A DNA stretch of 14,351 nucleotides. Source: Flavobacteriaceae bacterium. Lineage in GTDB: Bacteria > Bacteroidota > Bacteroidia > Flavobacteriales > Flavobacteriaceae. Below, one piece after another: positions 6,000-13,308 of this stretch (its first letter is position 1; each line of letters starts with the position of its first letter). A program made the position numbers and the translations under genes. The notes below the pieces were generated by a model. That model made no database searches, was not told the DNA's origin, and worked only from the letters and a program-made list of their open reading frames with translations. The stretch lies in the NCBI GenBank assembly GCA_023301205.1, contig JALZVC010000088.1, forward strand, positions 1-14,351, given 5' to 3'.

Positions 6000-7946
6000 A
6001 TGAAAAAAAAAGTACTACTACTATATTTTTTTTTAAGTAGCGCTCTAGCGTTGTATGCGCAACCTCACACGGAGAATAAAGAAACGAAACCTCTTATACA
6101 TGCGATTGAAGATTTTATTTTGTCTAAGCAATTAGATTCTGCAGCCTATTACATTGATACAGTTAAAAATAAAACAGACTATACCAGTTTGTTGTTAGCT
6201 ATAGTTAATGGTGAAAAATTATCCTATAGAGCACACCAAACCTTTATTGATAATACATCAAAAAGATATGATATAGACTATATAGATGTTTCAGATTATA
6301 TCAATACATTTATTCAAACTCCAGAAGATGTAAATCAAATAAATGTTGATTATGCTAAGTTAAAAATAAGCCAGATCAATTATTTAAGAGAAGATGAAGC
6401 TTTAGACAAAGCATCATTTATAAACTCAGAATTAGATAGCTATTTAAATCAATTTGATGCTACAGATAAAACTGTGGTTATCAATAAAGCACACGCCAGT
6501 TCACACAATATTATTATGTTGTTTATCCAACGGGATTTTGAGACTGCGCAGGTAATAATTGATAAAAATCTTGCCATTGCTGAAAAATACAATGATAAAT
6601 ACTTAGCGATTGTTTCGTTATATCATCAAAGTGATATATTGGTGAACCAAAGAAAATTACAAGCGTTTATAGATGTTCTTGAAGAAAGTTTACGTATTGA
6701 GAGCCAGTTAGAGCAAAACAGCTCTTATCATAGTATCATAGTGCAACACTTAATTGATGGGTATATCTATAAAGGAGGGCATGAAAAAAGAGTGCTATCA
6801 CTATTAAACGATGTTTATAAAAACAAAGACACAAAATTAGATAGTTATGCATTATACGCTAAATATTTAGCTGCTTTACCATCAAACTCAGAGGCTAAAA
6901 AAGAGATGTTTAAAAAATTTGAAGTTACAAACACATTAGAGTTTACCCAAAAAATTAGAAGTGAAACTAAAGCTGTTTTTAACATAAACGATGATATCCA
7001 TATTGTTACAGAAAGTGCCAATGCACTAGAAAGAGATGGCTATATCGAAGAAGCTTTAAAGTATCAACGCCACGTAGTTAATCAAACAAAAAACTTGTAT
7101 TCTCAGGACCTATCAAAATCACTAGCCTCTTTTCAAACAGAACAGGCTGTTAAGATAAAAGACATTGACATTGAAAATGAAAAAACACGTTCTAAAATCT
7201 ATATTGGAGCTGGAGTAGTAGTAGCAATGTTTTTTTTAGTCGCGTTGTTTTTTCTTTGGAAATCTCAAAAACAAGCAACATTGCTTAAAGATAAAAACCA
7301 CATTATTGATGAAGCACTAAAAGAGAAAGTGTTACTTGTAAAAGAAGTACACCATCGTGTAAAAAATAATTTTCAAATCGTCTCGAGTTTACTAGAGTTG
7401 CAAACTAAAGGTATTGAAGATGAAAAGGCTTTGTCACTGGCTAATGATGGTAAGAACAGAGTAAAATCAATGGCGTTGATTCATCAAAAATTATATCAAA
7501 ATGAAAATGGTTTAATAGATTTTGAAGAGTATACTCAACTCTTGATAAAAGAAATCACTGCTCTTTATGCCTCAGATAAAAAAATCACAACAAATGTTGC
7601 GCTTACAGATATGTATTTTGATGTAGATACGGCAATTCCGTTAGGGCTAATCATTAATGAGATTATTACAAACGCGTACAAATATGCTTTTGATAGCGCA
7701 GAAAATAATGTGCTAAATATTTCTATAAACAAATTAGAAAAAACAGATACATATAATTTAATTATCGCAGATAGTGGACCTGGCTTAGACGATACGATTA
7801 ATCTTAAAAAGGTTAAAAGCCTTGGTTTAAGACTTGTTACACGATTAGTGAAGCAACTGCAAGGAACGTTAGTACAGTTTAATAAAGATGGAGCAAATTT
7901 TGAGATTACTTTTAAAAATACTAATGCTAGAAAAAGCGTGAGTTAA
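6000..7946 (+). CDS. Sensor histidine kinase, periplasmic helical-repeat sensor with HisKA_2
   Basis: A 648-residue membrane sensor kinase. Residues 1-20 are a signal peptide (KKK, hydrophobic core, LYAQP cleavage region). About 25-395 form an all-helical, TPR-like periplasmic region, ending in a coiled segment (about 360-398). One transmembrane helix spans about 400-420. The cytoplasmic part has a HisKA_2 dimerisation domain with EVHHRVKNNFQ, where His452 is the likely phospho-acceptor. The HATPase has an N box at about 550-560 (NEIITNAYKYAF), a G1 box DSGPG (591-595) and a SLGLRLVTRLV G2-like segment. It should phosphorylate the LytTR regulator encoded 104 bases downstream on the same strand. 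The ATG at 6000 gives the signal peptide directly. Codon use matches the neighbours. The ligand or stress it senses is unknown. Confidence 0.92.
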   Translation: MKKKVLLLYFFLSSALALYAQPHTENKETKPLIHAIEDFILSKQLDSAAYYIDTVKNKTDYTSLLLAIVNGEKLSYRAHQTFIDNTSKRYDIDYIDVSDYINTFIQTPEDVNQINVDYAKLKISQINYLREDEALDKASFINSELDSYLNQFDATDKTVVINKAHASSHNIIMLFIQRDFETAQVIIDKNLAIAEKYNDKYLAIVSLYHQSDILVNQRKLQAFIDVLEESLRIESQLEQNSSYHSIIVQHLIDGYIYKGGHEKRVLSLLNDVYKNKDTKLDSYALYAKYLAALPSNSEAKKEMFKKFEVTNTLEFTQKIRSETKAVFNINDDIHIVTESANALERDGYIEEALKYQRHVVNQTKNLYSQDLSKSLASFQTEQAVKIKDIDIENEKTRSKIYIGAGVVVAMFFLVALFFLWKSQKQATLLKDKNHIIDEALKEKVLLVKEVHHRVKNNFQIVSSLLELQTKGIEDEKALSLANDGKNRVKSMALIHQKLYQNENGLIDFEEYTQLLIKEITALYASDKKITTNVALTDMYFDVDTAIPLGLIINEIITNAYKYAFDSAENNVLNISINKLEKTDTYNLIIADSGPGLDDTINLKKVKSLGLRLVTRLVKQLQGTLVQFNKDGANFEITFKNTNARKSVS

Positions 7947-8050
7947 GGACGGAATTTTTTTATTGGCTAAATAGTAAACCTGTCATGTTTTCCGAAATTA
8001 TTATACTGACTATTTCTCTTTTAAAATAAAGCAAAGTCTAAATCATTAAT

Positions 8051-8773
8051 ATGAGTAAAGTTAAAATACTAGTTGTTGAAGATGAAATGATTATTGCAGA
8101 TACTATCTGTAATACCTTAGAGGATTTAGGCTATGATGCGTTAGAGCCTGCAATAAATTTTACGGAGGCCATAGCGGCTATTGAGACAGTGATGCCAGAT
8201 ATTGCTATTTTAGATATCCAGTTATCAGGGAGTAAGACGGGAGTAGATATTGCAAAAAAAATAAATGAGGATTATGACTTTCCGTTTATATTTTTAACTT
8301 CAAATTCTGACATCGCTACGATAGAAGAGGTTAAGAAAGTAAACCCGCCAGCGTTTTTAGTGAAGCCTTTTTCTAAAGAAGAATTATATAGCGCGATTGA
8401 GATTGTACTTTTTAATTATGCCTCAAAAACAGGGCAAGTAGATGTAGCAAATTTAATTATTAAAGATGCCTTTTTTGTAAAAGATAAAAGTGTGTTTTTT
8501 AAGTTTTTATTTGATGATATTCTCTACATAAGGAGCTCGCATGTATACTGTGAGATGTTTTTAAAAAATAATAAAATACAGTTGCTACGTATAAGTCTTA
8601 ATGATATTGTTAAAAAACTAAACCAAAAATTTATTAGGGTGCATCGCAGTTATATTGTAAATCTAGATTACCTAGAGCGAATAGATAATACCTCTATAAT
8701 TATTAAGGAAAATGTAATACCCATTGGGAAAAAATACAAACAAGATATTTTAAGTAAAATCAATTTTCTTTAA
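8051..8773 (+). CDS. LytTR-family response regulator
   Basis: A 240-residue transcription regulator. Residues 1-120 form a CheY-like receiver with Glu10/Asp11 in the acidic pocket, phospho-acceptor Asp55 in ILDIQLSG, Thr82 and Lys104 (FLVKPFS), all as expected for an active receiver. A short linker leads to a LytTR DNA-binding domain at about 137-240, with the family pattern of FFKFLFDDILYIRSSHVYCE, the conserved FIRVHRSYIVNLDYLERI core and the final IPIGKKYKQDI strand. It is the probable partner of the HisKA_2 kinase just upstream. LytTR proteins bind paired direct repeats; two matching 21-bp-spaced pairs flank this operon (5724-5758, 8978-9012), so its likely targets are its own operon and the lipoprotein gene at 9069. 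Terminated at 8855-8880. Confidence 0.93.
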   Translation: MSKVKILVVEDEMIIADTICNTLEDLGYDALEPAINFTEAIAAIETVMPDIAILDIQLSGSKTGVDIAKKINEDYDFPFIFLTSNSDIATIEEVKKVNPPAFLVKPFSKEELYSAIEIVLFNYASKTGQVDVANLIIKDAFFVKDKSVFFKFLFDDILYIRSSHVYCEMFLKNNKIQLLRISLNDIVKKLNQKFIRVHRSYIVNLDYLERIDNTSIIIKENVIPIGKKYKQDILSKINFL

Positions 8774-8854
8774 AAGATACTTCATTTTATAGTTGCTAGT
8801 TTTGCATGATAATAGGATTTTTATAATTAAGTCTAAACTTTACGTTTATGAAAG

Positions 8855-8880
8855 CGACTCCATTTGGAGTCGTTTTTTTT
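8855..8880 (+). terminator. Intrinsic terminator of the kinase/regulator operon
   Basis: CGACTCCA (8855-8862) pairs perfectly with TGGAGTCG (8865-8872) around a two-base TT spacer, which in practice means a tetraloop with the last pair open. A run of eight T follows (8873-8880). It lies 82 bases past the stop of the response regulator and insulates it from the lipoprotein promoter downstream. Confidence 0.88.
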
Positions 8881-8977
8881 GTTTAAATCAGCGGTATCTA
8901 GCGCAACTAAAGTTAGGTGTAATATGTTTTTTAAAGACGAAATACTCTTTTTTGCACCTTTTTTAATTTTTTATAGA

Positions 8978-9012
8978 CATTCAGAACCCTATAGGGTACG
9001 TTCAGAACATTT
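8978..9012 (+). promoter_or_regulatory. Predicted LytTR-regulator binding site, copy 2
   Basis: Repeats TTCAGAACCC (8980-8989) and TTCAGAACAT (9001-9010) are in direct orientation, 21 bp apart, with the 16-base segment TACGTTCAGAACATTT identical to copy 1 at 5724-5758. The second repeat ends 4 bases before the candidate -33 TTTG (9015) of the lipoprotein promoter, the usual position for an activator of the LytTR class. The intervening CCCTATAGGG is itself a palindrome but is not conserved in copy 1. Confidence 0.7.
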
Positions 9013-9014
9013 TC

Positions 9015-9046
9015 TTTGTCTAGGATTTTTTTTAGCTATTTTTTTG
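9015..9046 (+). promoter_or_regulatory. Candidate promoter of the lipoprotein gene
   Basis: TTTG at 9015-9018 is followed after 18 bases by TATTTTTT (9037-9044), an imperfect form of the Bacteroidota -7 box TAnnTTTG. Transcription would start near 9051, leaving a leader of about 18 bases before the ATG at 9069. The imperfect -7 box fits a promoter that needs the activator site immediately upstream. Confidence 0.5.
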
Positions 9047-9068
9047 GCAAATTTTATACCCCAATATA

Positions 9069-9965
9069 ATGAGATTACAAAGTCTATTTTTAAGTGCAGC
9101 CTGCGCACTAGTTTTTTTAACAGGATGTGAACAAGAAACAGTAGCTAAAGAAGCCGCTGCTGCAGATCTTACTGCACAACTTGATTTAAATGCAAAGCAA
9201 CAAAAGCCAAGTGTAGCTTTTGATACTAGTAAAAAAGGAATCTATCATGGTGTAGTGGCGCACGAGTCTAACCAGTCTAGAGGTAAGATCTGGATTAATC
9301 TAGGTAATAATACAAAGTATGACGCTACAATAGAGATGGTAGGAGATCAAAAAATGTATTTTAAATCAAGTTCCAATTATAATAAGGAACAAGAGTATAA
9401 TTATACTGGAAAAAGTGGAAGTTTTACAATAACCATGAATGACCTTAATAACCCAGAGATAACAAGTATGGCACTAAATAATGAGTCCTATTTTGGGTAT
9501 GTAATAAAAAGTACAAATGCTAATAGAGCGACAAGTTATACGGGTACGTTTAACCAAACAGGTGGTGGTTTCTCTGGAACTTGGAATATATTGTCTAATG
9601 GAGCTTTTAATCCTAATGCTTTTTCTGGTACAGCCATTAGTGATGTTATGGTAACTTTAAACGGAACTATGTATACAGATTCAACTATAGAAATTGGAAG
9701 TTTTAGCGCCTTAGGTTTTGCTTCGTGGATTCCTATTGTTGATATTCTTAGTACTAGTAACGAAGGTATTGTAGCTTTTTCTCAACAAACTACGATTGCT
9801 TCTGGTGTTACTTCTTGGAATCTTTGGTATAACACTAGCGCCTTAGGTGATACGGGTTATTATAGTGAAGGAGGTGCGCTTATTAATAGCGGTACTTTTT
9901 CTTGGAATAATCCAACGACAGGTAATACGATTTATGGAGAGATTTATATAGATATTTCTCTGTAA
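9069..9965 (+). CDS. Lipoprotein of unknown function, predicted LytTR target
   Basis: A 298-residue lipoprotein that I do not recognise. Residues 1-20 are a type II signal peptide with lipobox LTGC and lipidated Cys20. An Ala/Glu/Gln-rich linker runs to about residue 50. The mature part (about 55-298) is rich in Ser, Thr, Asn, Gly and aromatic residues, with alternating patterns typical of beta-sandwich or barrel-like secreted proteins (for example GSFTITMNDL, YTGTFNQTGGGFSGTWN, SGTFSWNNPTTGNTIYGEIY). It contains no further Cys and no visible catalytic motif. It stands alone between two strong terminators and directly behind a predicted LytTR site, so it is probably the output of the adjacent two-component system. 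It could be a surface sensor, a binding protein or a cell-envelope factor; nothing in the sequence decides. Confidence 0.8.
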   Translation: MRLQSLFLSAACALVFLTGCEQETVAKEAAAADLTAQLDLNAKQQKPSVAFDTSKKGIYHGVVAHESNQSRGKIWINLGNNTKYDATIEMVGDQKMYFKSSSNYNKEQEYNYTGKSGSFTITMNDLNNPEITSMALNNESYFGYVIKSTNANRATSYTGTFNQTGGGFSGTWNILSNGAFNPNAFSGTAISDVMVTLNGTMYTDSTIEIGSFSALGFASWIPIVDILSTSNEGIVAFSQQTTIASGVTSWNLWYNTSALGDTGYYSEGGALINSGTFSWNNPTTGNTIYGEIYIDISL

Positions 9966-9993
9966 ATGTTTAAGAGTTAAGAATCAGAAAAAA

Positions 9994-10020
9994 GCGACTC
10001 ATTTTTGAGTCGCTTTTTTT
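9994..10020 (+). terminator. Intrinsic terminator after the lipoprotein gene
   Basis: GCGACTCA (9994-10001) pairs with TGAGTCGC (10006-10013) around a TTTT loop, followed by T7 or more; the A-run before the stem extends the pairing with the T-run. It lies about 30 bases past the stop at 9965. The A-rich 5' flank could let it act on both strands. Its stem shares the word AAAGCGACTC with the terminator at 8855-8880. Confidence 0.9.
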
Positions 10021-10043
10021 TGTTTAAAACACGACCCAAACAC

Positions 10044-10074
10044 TTTGGTAATCAAAAGAAAAGAATTATTTTTG
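10044..10074 (+). promoter_or_regulatory. rpsA promoter, full Bacteroidota consensus
   Basis: TTTG (10044-10047), exactly 19 bases, then TATTTTTG (10067-10074): a perfect match to the primary-sigma consensus TTTG-N19-TAnnTTTG of Bacteroidota. Transcription should start near 10081, giving a leader of about 147 bases before the rpsA ATG. A strong consensus promoter suits a highly expressed ribosomal protein gene. Confidence 0.8.
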
Positions 10075-10180
10075 CTGCCCTCTAGCGATAGAAGTAAGAA
10101 ATAGAGTAGTTAAAACAATCAAAATCAAACCCTTCTGTGGGATCGTCGCATAATTTCTTGTAAAAGCACAGAATACAAAT

Positions 10181-10214
10181 CTGGCACATTTTGGCGAAAG
10201 CCAAATCAAACCAG
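10181..10214 (+). promoter_or_regulatory. Stem-loop with GAAA tetraloop in the rpsA leader
   Basis: TTTGGC (10190-10195) and GCCAAA (10200-10205) enclose a GAAA (GNRA) tetraloop. An outer stem CTGG (10181-10184) with CCAG (10211-10214) encloses the whole. The structure ends 13 bases before the ATG at 10228, where it could affect ribosome loading. S1 is known to autoregulate through its mRNA leader in E. coli; a similar role here is inferred from position and structure only. Confidence 0.5.
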
Positions 10215-10227
10215 AAGAACAATTATA

Positions 10228-12168
10228 ATGGCTGATAAAGCAAACAAAGAAGTAGCAGCAAAAGCTACAGAAGCAAAAGTAGAAGCTGTAGCTACAGAAG
10301 TAGTTGCAGAAACTAAAGAAGTAGCAACAGAGGTTACTGCAGAAGCAGTAGAGGCTGCCGCTGTGGTTGAAGAAGCTGCGGCTCCTACAAAACCAGTAAG
10401 AGAGCTTTCTTTAAAAGAGAGTGATCCAGACAAATTTTTAGCAGACTTTAACTGGCACAACTACGAGGAAGGTATTGACCCAATCGATGATGGTAAGTTA
10501 GACGAGTTTGAAAAATTAGTTAAGGACAACTTTGTAGATACTATTGATAATGAAGTAGTAGAAGGTGAAGTAGTATTTTTATCTGACCGTGATGCAATTA
10601 TTGACATCAACGCAAAGAGTGAAGGTGTTATATCTCTTAACGAATTTCGTTATAACCCAGACCTTAAGGTAGGGGATAAGGTAGAAGTATTAATTGATGT
10701 TCGTGAAGACGCAACAGGACAATTAATTCTTTCTCACCGTAAGGCAAGAACAATTATGGCTTGGGATCGTGTTAATAAAGCACACGATGAAGCAACTATC
10801 GTTAACGGTTTTGTTAAATGCAGAACTAAAGGTGGTATGATTGTAGATGTTTTCGGAATCGAAGCATTCTTACCAGGTTCACAGATAGATGTGAAGCCTA
10901 TTAGAGACTACGATGTTTATGTAGGGAAAACAATGGAATTCAAGGTGGTGAAAATCAACCACGAGTTTAAAAACGTTGTTGTATCGCATAAAGCGCTTAT
11001 TGAAGCAGATATCGAAGAACAGAAAAAAGAAATCATTGGTCAATTAGAAAAAGGACAAGTATTAGAAGGTGTTGTAAAAAACATTACTTCTTATGGTGTC
11101 TTTGTAGATCTTGGTGGTGTAGATGGATTAGTACACATTACAGACCTTTCTTGGTCACGTATTAACCACCCTAACGAGATTGTAGAATTAGACCAGAAGT
11201 TAAACGTTGTTATCCTCGACTTTGATGAGGACAAAACACGTATCCAACTTGGTCTTAAGCAATTAAGTGCACACCCTTGGGAAGCACTTGGTGATGAGCT
11301 TAAGATAGGTGATAAAGTAGAAGGTAAAGTAGTTGTAATCGCAGATTACGGTGCATTTATCGAAGTAACTGAAGGTGTGGAAGGATTGATCCACGTAAGC
11401 GAAATGTCTTGGTCTACACACTTACGTAGTGCACAAGATTTTGTAAACGTTGGTGATAAAGTAAACGCACAAATCTTAACGCTAGACAGAGAAGAGCGTA
11501 AGATGAGTCTTGGTATCAAGCAATTGACGCCAGACCCTTGGACAGATATTACTACTAAGTACCCTGTTGGATCACTTCATAAAGGTATCGTACGTAACTT
11601 CACAAACTTTGGTGTTTTTGTAGAACTAGAAGAAGGAATTGATGGATTAATTTACATCTCAGACTTATCTTGGACTAAGAAAATCAAGCATCCAAGTGAG
11701 TTTACTAACGTAGGAGACACACTAGAAGTTAAAGTACTTGAGTTAGACGTTGAAGGACGTAAGTTAAGTTTAGGTCACAAACAAACTGAGGAGAACCCTT
11801 GGGATAAGTATGAGGCTGAATTTGCAGTAGGAACTACACATACAGCCACTATTGATGAGGTTGTAGATAAAGGAGCTGTAATTAACTTTAACGAAGACAT
11901 CTCTGCATTTGTACCTAAACGTCATCTTGAAAAAGAAGACGGAACAGATGTGAAGAAAGGTGAAGAAGCAGAATTCCAAATTATTGAGTTCAACAAAGAA
12001 TTCAAGAAAGTGGTAGCATCTCATATGTCTATACATAAAGAAGAAGAAGCGAAGATTGTTAAGCAAGCCGCAGTTAAGGCGAAGCAACAAGCTGATGAGT
12101 CTAAACCTACATTAGGGGATGCAAACTCAGCATTACAAGCGCTTAAAGACAAAATGGACGGGAAATAA
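10228..12168 (+). CDS. rpsA: 30S ribosomal protein S1
   Basis: A 646-residue ribosomal protein S1, which binds mRNA on the 30S subunit and helps start translation; this matters in Bacteroidota, where Shine-Dalgarno sites are rare. Six S1 (OB-fold) domains can be followed at about 109-171, 189-254, 276-345, 361-432, 447-518 and 534-599. Domains 3-5 show the classic pattern (GVFVDLGGVDGLVHITDLSW and its counterparts), while 1, 2 and 6 are divergent, as usual. A low-complexity Ala/Glu/Val/Lys extension (about 1-55, with repeats such as EVATEV) precedes domain 1 and is absent from E. coli S1. The C-terminus (600-646) is charged and helical. It has its own consensus promoter, structured leader and terminator, so it is a single-gene unit. 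Confidence 0.97.
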   Translation: MADKANKEVAAKATEAKVEAVATEVVAETKEVATEVTAEAVEAAAVVEEAAAPTKPVRELSLKESDPDKFLADFNWHNYEEGIDPIDDGKLDEFEKLVKDNFVDTIDNEVVEGEVVFLSDRDAIIDINAKSEGVISLNEFRYNPDLKVGDKVEVLIDVREDATGQLILSHRKARTIMAWDRVNKAHDEATIVNGFVKCRTKGGMIVDVFGIEAFLPGSQIDVKPIRDYDVYVGKTMEFKVVKINHEFKNVVVSHKALIEADIEEQKKEIIGQLEKGQVLEGVVKNITSYGVFVDLGGVDGLVHITDLSWSRINHPNEIVELDQKLNVVILDFDEDKTRIQLGLKQLSAHPWEALGDELKIGDKVEGKVVVIADYGAFIEVTEGVEGLIHVSEMSWSTHLRSAQDFVNVGDKVNAQILTLDREERKMSLGIKQLTPDPWTDITTKYPVGSLHKGIVRNFTNFGVFVELEEGIDGLIYISDLSWTKKIKHPSEFTNVGDTLEVKVLELDVEGRKLSLGHKQTEENPWDKYEAEFAVGTTHTATIDEVVDKGAVINFNEDISAFVPKRHLEKEDGTDVKKGEEAEFQIIEFNKEFKKVVASHMSIHKEEEAKIVKQAAVKAKQQADESKPTLGDANSALQALKDKMDGK

Positions 12169-12194
12169 TGTTTTCTGAAATTTTAACACTAAAG

Positions 12195-12224
12195 AGCCTT
12201 TCATTTATTTGAAAGGCTTTTTTT
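12195..12224 (+). terminator. Intrinsic terminator of rpsA
   Basis: AGCCTTTCA (12195-12203) pairs perfectly with TGAAAGGCT (12210-12218) around a six-base loop, followed by an uninterrupted T-run to 12224. It starts 27 bases past the rpsA stop codon. The T-tract runs straight into the -7 box of the next gene. Confidence 0.92.
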
Positions 12225-12226
12225 AT

Positions 12227-12234
12227 TATCTTTG
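12227..12234 (+). promoter_or_regulatory. -7 box for the secreted-protein gene
   Basis: TATCTTTG matches TAnnTTTG exactly and lies 22 bases before the ATG at 12257. The only TTTG upstream (12208-12211) is inside the rpsA terminator and only 15 bases away, short of the usual 19, so the -33 element is weak. Promoter and preceding terminator overlap tightly here. Confidence 0.5.
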
Positions 12235-12256
12235 CATCTTAAATAAATATTATAAT

Positions 12257-13186
12257 ATGAAAAAAATTACTTTAATTACAACAATATTGTGTGGTGCAAT
12301 TGCATTTGGTCAACAATCTTTTACGGAGCTTGGAACTCAAGATGTAAACAACGAAAATAATAGTGGAACAGCTACAATTACTAGAGTAGACAATGGTCGC
12401 GCTGCTGTAGTAGATACTTTTGCTAACTTGGCAGATTTCACAGCTGCGGTAGATGAAAATTGTCCAGTTGCGGATTTGAGTTTGGAAATATTTGATAATG
12501 GCCCTGCGGCAATTATGAATTGTGGAACTTCAATAAGCTCTGCAGGTGATGCATGCTTTGCTGCTGGAGAAATAGAAGAAGGATTTGCTGTGGAGGCTTC
12601 TAATGGAACAGATATAATTAATATTCCAACTGGAGCTATTGGTAATGCAGAACCACTTGTAGGATCAAATACTTTTGCTGAATTTACTACGATAACTTTT
12701 GATCCTAGTGTGTTTGCAGCTGGTTTTGATATCTGGAACAATTCTGATCCTTTAACCACTTTAAGGATATTTGGAGAAGGTGATGTCTTAATAGAAACTT
12801 TTGATTTAGCTATTCCTGTAGCTGCTGAAACATTTTTTGGATTTTATGCAGACGAGCCTGTAACAAGAATAGAAATGGAAGGCGCTAATGCTAGTGGAGA
12901 ATTATTAGGTAATTTTTCTTATGGAGCTGTTTGTGTTTTAGGTCTAGAAGACAGCGCTTTAGAGGGAGCTTCTTTGTTCCCTAACCCAGTAACAAATGTT
13001 TTAAACATTAATTTACCTAGCGGTGCTGAATTGAATGAAGTAACTGTTTATTCTATTGAAGGAAGAAATATGAACGTTACTTTTAGTGATAACACGATTG
13101 ATGTGTCTTCTTTATCAACAGGGATGTATCTTGTTAATATCGAAACTTCTGCTGGTACTTTTACGCAGAAAGTATCTAAAAGATAA
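12257..13186 (+). CDS. Secreted protein with T9SS type A C-terminal sorting domain
   Basis: A 309-residue secreted protein. An in-frame ATG at 12209 would add 16 residues but falls inside the rpsA terminator and before the -7 box. The ATG at 12257 directly gives a signal peptide (MKKITLITTILCGAIAFGQQ, cleavage near residue 18-19) and is therefore chosen. Mature residues about 25-230 form an unassigned beta-rich, acidic, Cys-poor region (Cys in NCP, NCG, ACF and VCV, possibly two disulfides), faintly like lectin or jelly-roll domains. Residues about 235-309 are a Por/T9SS type A sorting domain: FPNPVTN, then VTVYSIEGR, then ISTGMYLVNIETSAG-like strands ending in FTQKVSKR. It should cross the outer membrane through the type IX system and be released or anchored at the surface. 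Natural role unknown. Confidence 0.87.
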   Translation: MKKITLITTILCGAIAFGQQSFTELGTQDVNNENNSGTATITRVDNGRAAVVDTFANLADFTAAVDENCPVADLSLEIFDNGPAAIMNCGTSISSAGDACFAAGEIEEGFAVEASNGTDIINIPTGAIGNAEPLVGSNTFAEFTTITFDPSVFAAGFDIWNNSDPLTTLRIFGEGDVLIETFDLAIPVAAETFFGFYADEPVTRIEMEGANASGELLGNFSYGAVCVLGLEDSALEGASLFPNPVTNVLNINLPSGAELNEVTVYSIEGRNMNVTFSDNTIDVSSLSTGMYLVNIETSAGTFTQKVSKR

Positions 13187-13210
13187 AAACGATCATTATT
13201 ATATTTTTAA

Positions 13211-13235
13211 AGCCTTCCACTGCGGAAGGCTTTTT
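13211..13235 (+). terminator. Intrinsic terminator of the secreted-protein gene
   Basis: AGCCTTCC (13211-13218) pairs with GGAAGGCT (13224-13231) around an ACTGC loop, followed by five T (13231-13235). It lies 24 bases past the stop at 13186 and separates this gene from pyrR. Confidence 0.88.
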
Positions 13236-13272
13236 CTATTGGGGAAACCATAGATTATTCAATGAAAACCCT

Positions 13273-13280
13273 TAAATTTG
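13273..13280 (+). promoter_or_regulatory. -7 box for the pyrR-pyrB transcript
   Basis: TAAATTTG matches the TAnnTTTG consensus, 28 bases before the pyrR ATG. No TTTG lies at the expected 19-base distance, so the -33 element is unclear. The leader would be about 20 bases, too short for a PyrR-type attenuator in front of pyrR. Confidence 0.45.
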
Positions 13281-13308
13281 TATCCTGAATATAATTTCAG
13301 AAACTTCT

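Noticed and set aside
10206-10460. Minus-strand frame of 84 codons opposite the start of rpsA
   Set aside because: It is rich in Ala, Ser and Thr only because it mirrors the repetitive GCA/GAA codons of the S1 extension. It has no promoter and lies opposite a certain gene.
12209-12256. Upstream ATG extending the secreted protein by 16 residues
   Set aside because: It lies in the rpsA terminator stem and upstream of the -7 box, and would bury the signal peptide. The ATG at 12257 is preferred.
12337-12759. Minus-strand frame of 140 codons opposite the secreted-protein gene
   Set aside because: The plus-strand frame has a signal peptide, a sorting domain and a terminator. The antisense frame has no recognisable domain.
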